Of a stretch of 64,000 nt of DNA, positions 62,266 to 64,000 are shown piece after piece. The DNA comes from Batillaria attramentaria (Eukaryota; Mollusca; Gastropoda; Batillariidae): the NCBI GenBank assembly GCA_018292915.2, contig JACVVK020000294.1:440001-504000 (forward strand), given 5' to 3'. A model generated the notes under the pieces. It saw only the letters and a list, made by a program, of their open reading frames with translations. It was not told where the DNA came from and made no database searches. The first letter of the stretch is position 1. Each line of letters starts with the position of its first letter. The position numbers and the translations under genes were made by a program.

Positions 62266-62556
62266 GCACGCAAAAGACTGGGGGAGCAGTTGACTTGTTC
62301 TGTGGAGAAGATGTGTCATGTACATTCATCTCAATTTTCTAACAAAAGGTTTGTGGTTCTGCTGTTGTGTTTTAGCACGGTGCGGATCTGGGACATCACT
62401 AATGTGAGGAGACACAAGGGAATCATGAAGCCAAAGGGAACTGGAGGTCGGCGTGTCATCCCCACAGCCTGTGCCTACAGTAACGACGGCCGTTACATGG
62501 CCGCCGCCTGCCAGGATGGCTCCATTCAGCTGTGGGACCACAACAAACACACGTTT
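56641..62556 (+). CDS. WDR70: WDR70 WD-repeat protein, 5' partial gene (8 exons, continues past window)
   Basis: Exons 56641-56671, 57850-57939, 58325-58815, 59360-59419, 59932-60065, 60906-61059, 61711-61787 and 62376-62556 join in phase to 406 codons (human protein about 650). All introns are GT-AG. The N-terminus has the family motif KKARAFDFMAMFNEARQTAI. An acidic, Ser-rich linker (about 65-204) carries GPPLPPG at 108-114 and 135-141 and GPPIP at 174-178. WD40 blades follow: VSALGLDPSGARLVTGSLDY with VRFWDFAGMD (225-253), IRALEYSTTGDVILVV with IIDRDGFE, GHTGMLNAGCWNPKIREEFM with TVRIWD, and IPTACAYSNDGRYMAAACQD with IQLWD. WDR70 is a nuclear protein. In fission yeast and human it is tied to CRL4 ubiquitin ligase, histone H2B ubiquitination and DNA-break repair; the worm relative (GAD-1) is needed for gastrulation. 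About 250-300 residues should lie beyond the window. Confidence 0.95.
57405..57800 (+). repeat. Interspersed repeat in WDR70 intron 1
   Basis: It begins with (AAT)n, then GGGCGCCTATCCCCGGGAGG, GCTCTAGGCGCCTTACATT, a CA array (57524-57554) and an A-rich body ending near GTGTCTTAAGATTAGATTTA. The start resembles the reversed 3' ends of LINE-type repeats elsewhere in the window (GGCGCCTTATAA near 63120). Confidence 0.55.
57850..57939 (+). CDS. WDR70: WDR70 coding exon 2
   Basis: Acceptor AAATTTCAG, donor GAG|GTATGC, phase 1 at both ends. Encodes residues 11-40 with the conserved KKARAFDF...FNEARQTAIERTQ segment that marks the WDR70 family N-terminus. Confidence 0.93.
58325..58815 (+). CDS. WDR70: WDR70 coding exon 3
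   Basis: Acceptor TACATCAG, donor GTGAGT, phase 1 to 0. Encodes residues 41-204: a charged helix, a Ser/Asp-rich stretch (SGSSDSDSDSQDSSSDDD), three GPP(L/I)P motifs and a terminal Asp/Glu run. The acidic low-complexity sequence matches the disordered linker in animal WDR70. Confidence 0.94.
59247..59298. repeat. (TG)n(GA)n microsatellite in WDR70 intron 3
   Basis: A TG run followed by GA and GTGA repeats. Confidence 0.9.
59360..59419 (+). CDS. WDR70: WDR70 coding exon 4
   Basis: Exactly 20 codons in phase 0 (TLQSKIPNSHEVILNHGSRT), acceptor AATTTCAG, donor GTAAGT. Its IPNSHEVILNHG closely follows the family's IPDSHEI-LKHG just before the first WD blade. Confidence 0.94.
59932..60065 (+). 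CDS. WDR70: WDR70 coding exon 5
   Basis: Acceptor TATTGCAG, donor AAAG|GTACAT, phase 0 to 2. Encodes the first WD blade (LDPSGARLVTGSLDYDVRFW, then DFAGMD), nearly the same as in vertebrates. Confidence 0.96.
60562..60745 (-). mobile_element. SINE family A copy, reverse, in WDR70 intron 5
   Basis: It reads (reverse) from a tRNA-like head (complement of AACCGGGATTCAAACTCACA as B box, near 60674-60693) through GGCTTTTTCCTGATTGTCCC and TTGATATCACC to the complement of CTAACTGTCCATTTCCACCA. A degraded GTTTGGTTG tail end follows. It is more diverged than the copies at 4.6 and 13.8 kb. Confidence 0.8.
60906..61059 (+). CDS. WDR70: WDR70 coding exon 6
   Basis: Acceptor GTGTTCAG, donor AAA|GTGAGT, phase 2 to 0. 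Encodes residues 269-320 with IRALEYSTTGDVILVVAGNA and KIIDRDGFEKCECVKGDQYL, the second WD blade and the family-specific KGDQY segment. Confidence 0.96.
61141..61157 (+). repeat. Poly-G tract in WDR70 intron 6
   Basis: A G homopolymer of 17 bases. Confidence 0.9.
61569..61662 (+). mobile_element. LINE-type 3' end with (ATT)n tail
   Basis: AAGCACCTCGAGCTCACC then ACTGCGCTATATAAGATTTT and an ATT array. This layout recurs at 27.3 and 63.1 kb and is typical of CR1/L2-type 3' ends. The upstream part of the element is missing. Confidence 0.5.
61711..61787 (+). CDS. WDR70: WDR70 coding exon 7
   Basis: Acceptor TTCTACAG, donor ACGG|GTGAGG, phase 0 to 2. Encodes residues 321-345 (GHTGMLNAGCWNPKIREEFM, then TCSID), the third WD blade. 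Confidence 0.96.
62232..62261. repeat. (CA)n microsatellite in WDR70 intron 7
   Basis: A simple dinucleotide array. Confidence 0.9.
62376..62556 (+). CDS. WDR70: WDR70 coding exon 8
   Basis: Acceptor TGTTTTAG. The first base completes Gly-346, then TVRIWDITNVRRHKGIMKPK and IPTACAYSNDGRYMAAACQD with IQLWD. The donor is taken as GTTAGT at 62557; GTACGG at 62561 is an alternative. The next exon is outside the window. Confidence 0.9.
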
Positions 62557-62799
62557 GTTAGTACGGTTTTCAGTCCTGTTAACCTTTCTGCATTTGTTGT
62601 TGTTGTTGTTTTGTTTTTTGTTTGTTTGTTTTTTGTATTTGTCCTGTACCTGAGTCATATCTTCATTTATTAAGTTTACAAAAATCTGAATGTTTGAACT
62701 GCAGTGCAGTAATCTGTGACTGAACTCAAGCGTGCATATTTTCACTTATGTCCAGTATATAGTGATATCTGAATGTTGCCTGTGCATGTCCAGTGTCCC

Positions 62800-63160
62800 T
62801 GCCATCAAAGTTCTGAGCACCCCCTCAGTAAGAACTAAAACATATGGTCGGAGATCCTTTTCCTTTCAGGCTGCAGCTTTTTGGAACCAACTTCCTAAAC
62901 CGATTAGACACACAGAGTCCAGTGCCAGCTTCAAACGCTGCCTCAAAACCCACTTATTTAAAACTGATTACTGATTTACTCTGCCCTTCCACACCGTGTC
63001 AGTCTGCTTGTTGTGAGTTATTGTTTAACTTTGAATGTTCCCTGTGAGTCTGTGTGTATGAAAGTGGTGTATGTATTTATGATGTATGGTGCTTAGAGCC
63101 TGTTTTATTTCGTGTGTAGGCGCCTTATAAGTCGTCATTATTATTATTATTATTATTAAA
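62800..63160 (+). pseudogene. LINE (non-LTR retrotransposon) reverse-transcriptase C-terminal remnant and 3' end
   Basis: The frame ending at TGA 62972-62974 reads RTKTYGRRSFSFQAAAFWNQ LPKPIR, then SFKRCLKTHLF. This is the characteristic tail of reverse-transcriptase ORF2 in CR1/L2-like LINEs (RSFSFAAPxxWNxLP...FKxxLKTHLF). A 3' UTR follows with GGCGCCTTATAAGTCGTC and an (ATT)n tail ending near 63160. The rest of the element is absent (5' truncated), so it is not active. Confidence 0.8.
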
Positions 63161-63378
63161 GCAAAAGGCATGTTGTGTATGCGGCGTGTGTCACATGGTC
63201 AGGTGTGATCCCTTGATTCATGTACATCCAAACATGGGGTCTAGCAGAAATAAACAAATTTGACTTTTTTTTTCCTAATTAACACAAAATCTCCTATGTA
63301 CAGAGCAAAAACTACAACATAAACAGTAAAACAACAAAATATGTGTAGTTGGGTCTCTGAAAACAGCATACTTTTGTG

Positions 63379-63530
63379 GGGTGAGCGTTGGTCTAACAGG
63401 TAGTGCGTCGGATTTAGCTGCTGCGCTACTGAATGGCCGTCACCAGCGTCGAATGGCCGTCACCAGCGTCGAATGGCCGTCACCAGCGTCACGGCGATGA
63501 AGCGTGGGTTCGAGCCCAGGTCGAGCTTGT
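63379..63530 (+). mobile_element. tRNA-like repeat with internal 20-bp triplication
   Basis: A tRNA-like A-box region (GAGCGTTGGTCTAACAGGTA) and B box (GTGGGTTCGAGCCC) flank an enlarged middle. There GAATGGCCGTCACCAGCGTC occurs three times without change (63431-63490). It is probably a SINE head and not a functional tRNA. Confidence 0.7.
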
Positions 63531-63772
63531 AATAATAATAATAATAATAATGAGTATTGTATAGGCGCTTTACCCAATTTCACGAGTCGGCTCAAAGCGC
63601 CGCGAACTGAACCCAACACGCACGCTCACGTGAATCACACGCATTCTCCCACACACTGGACATAAACACATTACAATCACGTGGTGCGAAGGGTCAGCTC
63701 AGCTATTTAAATTTCTGAATTTTAGAATTACATTTATTTTTCAAATTTGGTGGGCTGAACATTTCCAAAGCA
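63525..63772 (+). repeat. Interspersed repeat family E, copy 2
   Basis: It has the same order of blocks as 17135-17396: (AAT)n, GGCGCTTTACCC, GGCTCAAAGCGCCGCGAACT, GAACCCAACACGCACGCTCA, GGGTCAGCTCAGCTATTTAA and GTGGGCTGAACATTTCC. Confidence 0.85.
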
Positions 63773-64000
63773 GATATGATACCGGTTTTTCCTGGCTGCC
63801 GGGCTGCTCATCGGGGGTTTCTTTCTGGGTTATCGGGCTTTCCTCCCCTAGCAAAATTGTAAAATATATAGGATAGGTATTGGGTGGCGCTGCACCGCAG
63901 CGACGCGCTTCCCCCGGGGGAGGCAGCCCAAATTTCCTGAAAGGGGTAATACAGTAGTTAAAAAAAAAGAAAAAAATATAGACTTTAAATAAAGGGAATA

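Larger units (their letters stand above)
62557..64000 (+). other. WDR70: WDR70 intron 8 (partial), repeat-filled
   Basis: No further WDR70 exon was found up to the window edge. It contains a LINE remnant, a tRNA-like repeat with a 20-bp triplication, and a family E repeat copy. Confidence 0.7.

Overview
The window is eukaryotic nuclear DNA from an animal, most probably a marine gastropod mollusc. Both genes are split by GT-AG introns and encode animal-type proteins. The non-coding DNA is packed with very long (AC)n/(TG)n arrays, poly-G/poly-C runs, minisatellites and tRNA-derived SINEs. The assignment to gastropods is an inference from the repeat style and was not tested by any search.

Two protein-coding genes are supported, both on the + strand. 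(1) A midnolin (MIDN; Drosophila Stuxnet) orthologue has six coding exons between 20207 and 50194. They join in phase to a 452-residue protein with a ubiquitin-like domain, both halves of the substrate-binding Catch region and the C-terminal basic helix. A TATA/CCAAT promoter lies just upstream, and a likely 3' UTR runs to about 53.5 kb. (2) A WDR70 (gastrulation-defective 1 homologue) orthologue starts at 56641. Eight exons (406 codons) lie in the window, and the gene continues past its right edge. Midnolin delivers nuclear proteins to the proteasome without ubiquitin, and WDR70 is a nuclear WD40 protein linked to CRL4 ubiquitin ligase and chromatin. Nothing in the sequence shows that the two act together.

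Layout: 1-1426 is a long inverted-repeat (foldback) element. 1.4-20 kb is gene-free and repeat-rich: a 32-bp minisatellite, SINEs with clear target-site duplications, giant CA arrays interrupted by CGTGGC, a tRNA-headed composite repeat, and ~300-bp satellite-like dimers. 20.2-50.2 kb is midnolin, with a 23.1-kb first intron carrying most of the repeats. 50.2-53.5 kb is the probable midnolin 3' UTR. 53.5-56.6 kb is intergenic. 56.6-64 kb is the 5' two-thirds of WDR70, whose introns hold LINE 3' ends, a SINE and other interspersed repeats.

The most notable non-genic signal is a SINE family whose tRNA-less copies are cut at nearly the same point, just after the tRNA B box, four of them flanked by 11-14 bp target-site duplications. 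Others are the foldback element whose arms contain this SINE's 3' motif, a hammerhead-like RNA core near 53.7 kb, and a possible alternative first exon in midnolin intron 1 that is in phase with exon 2.
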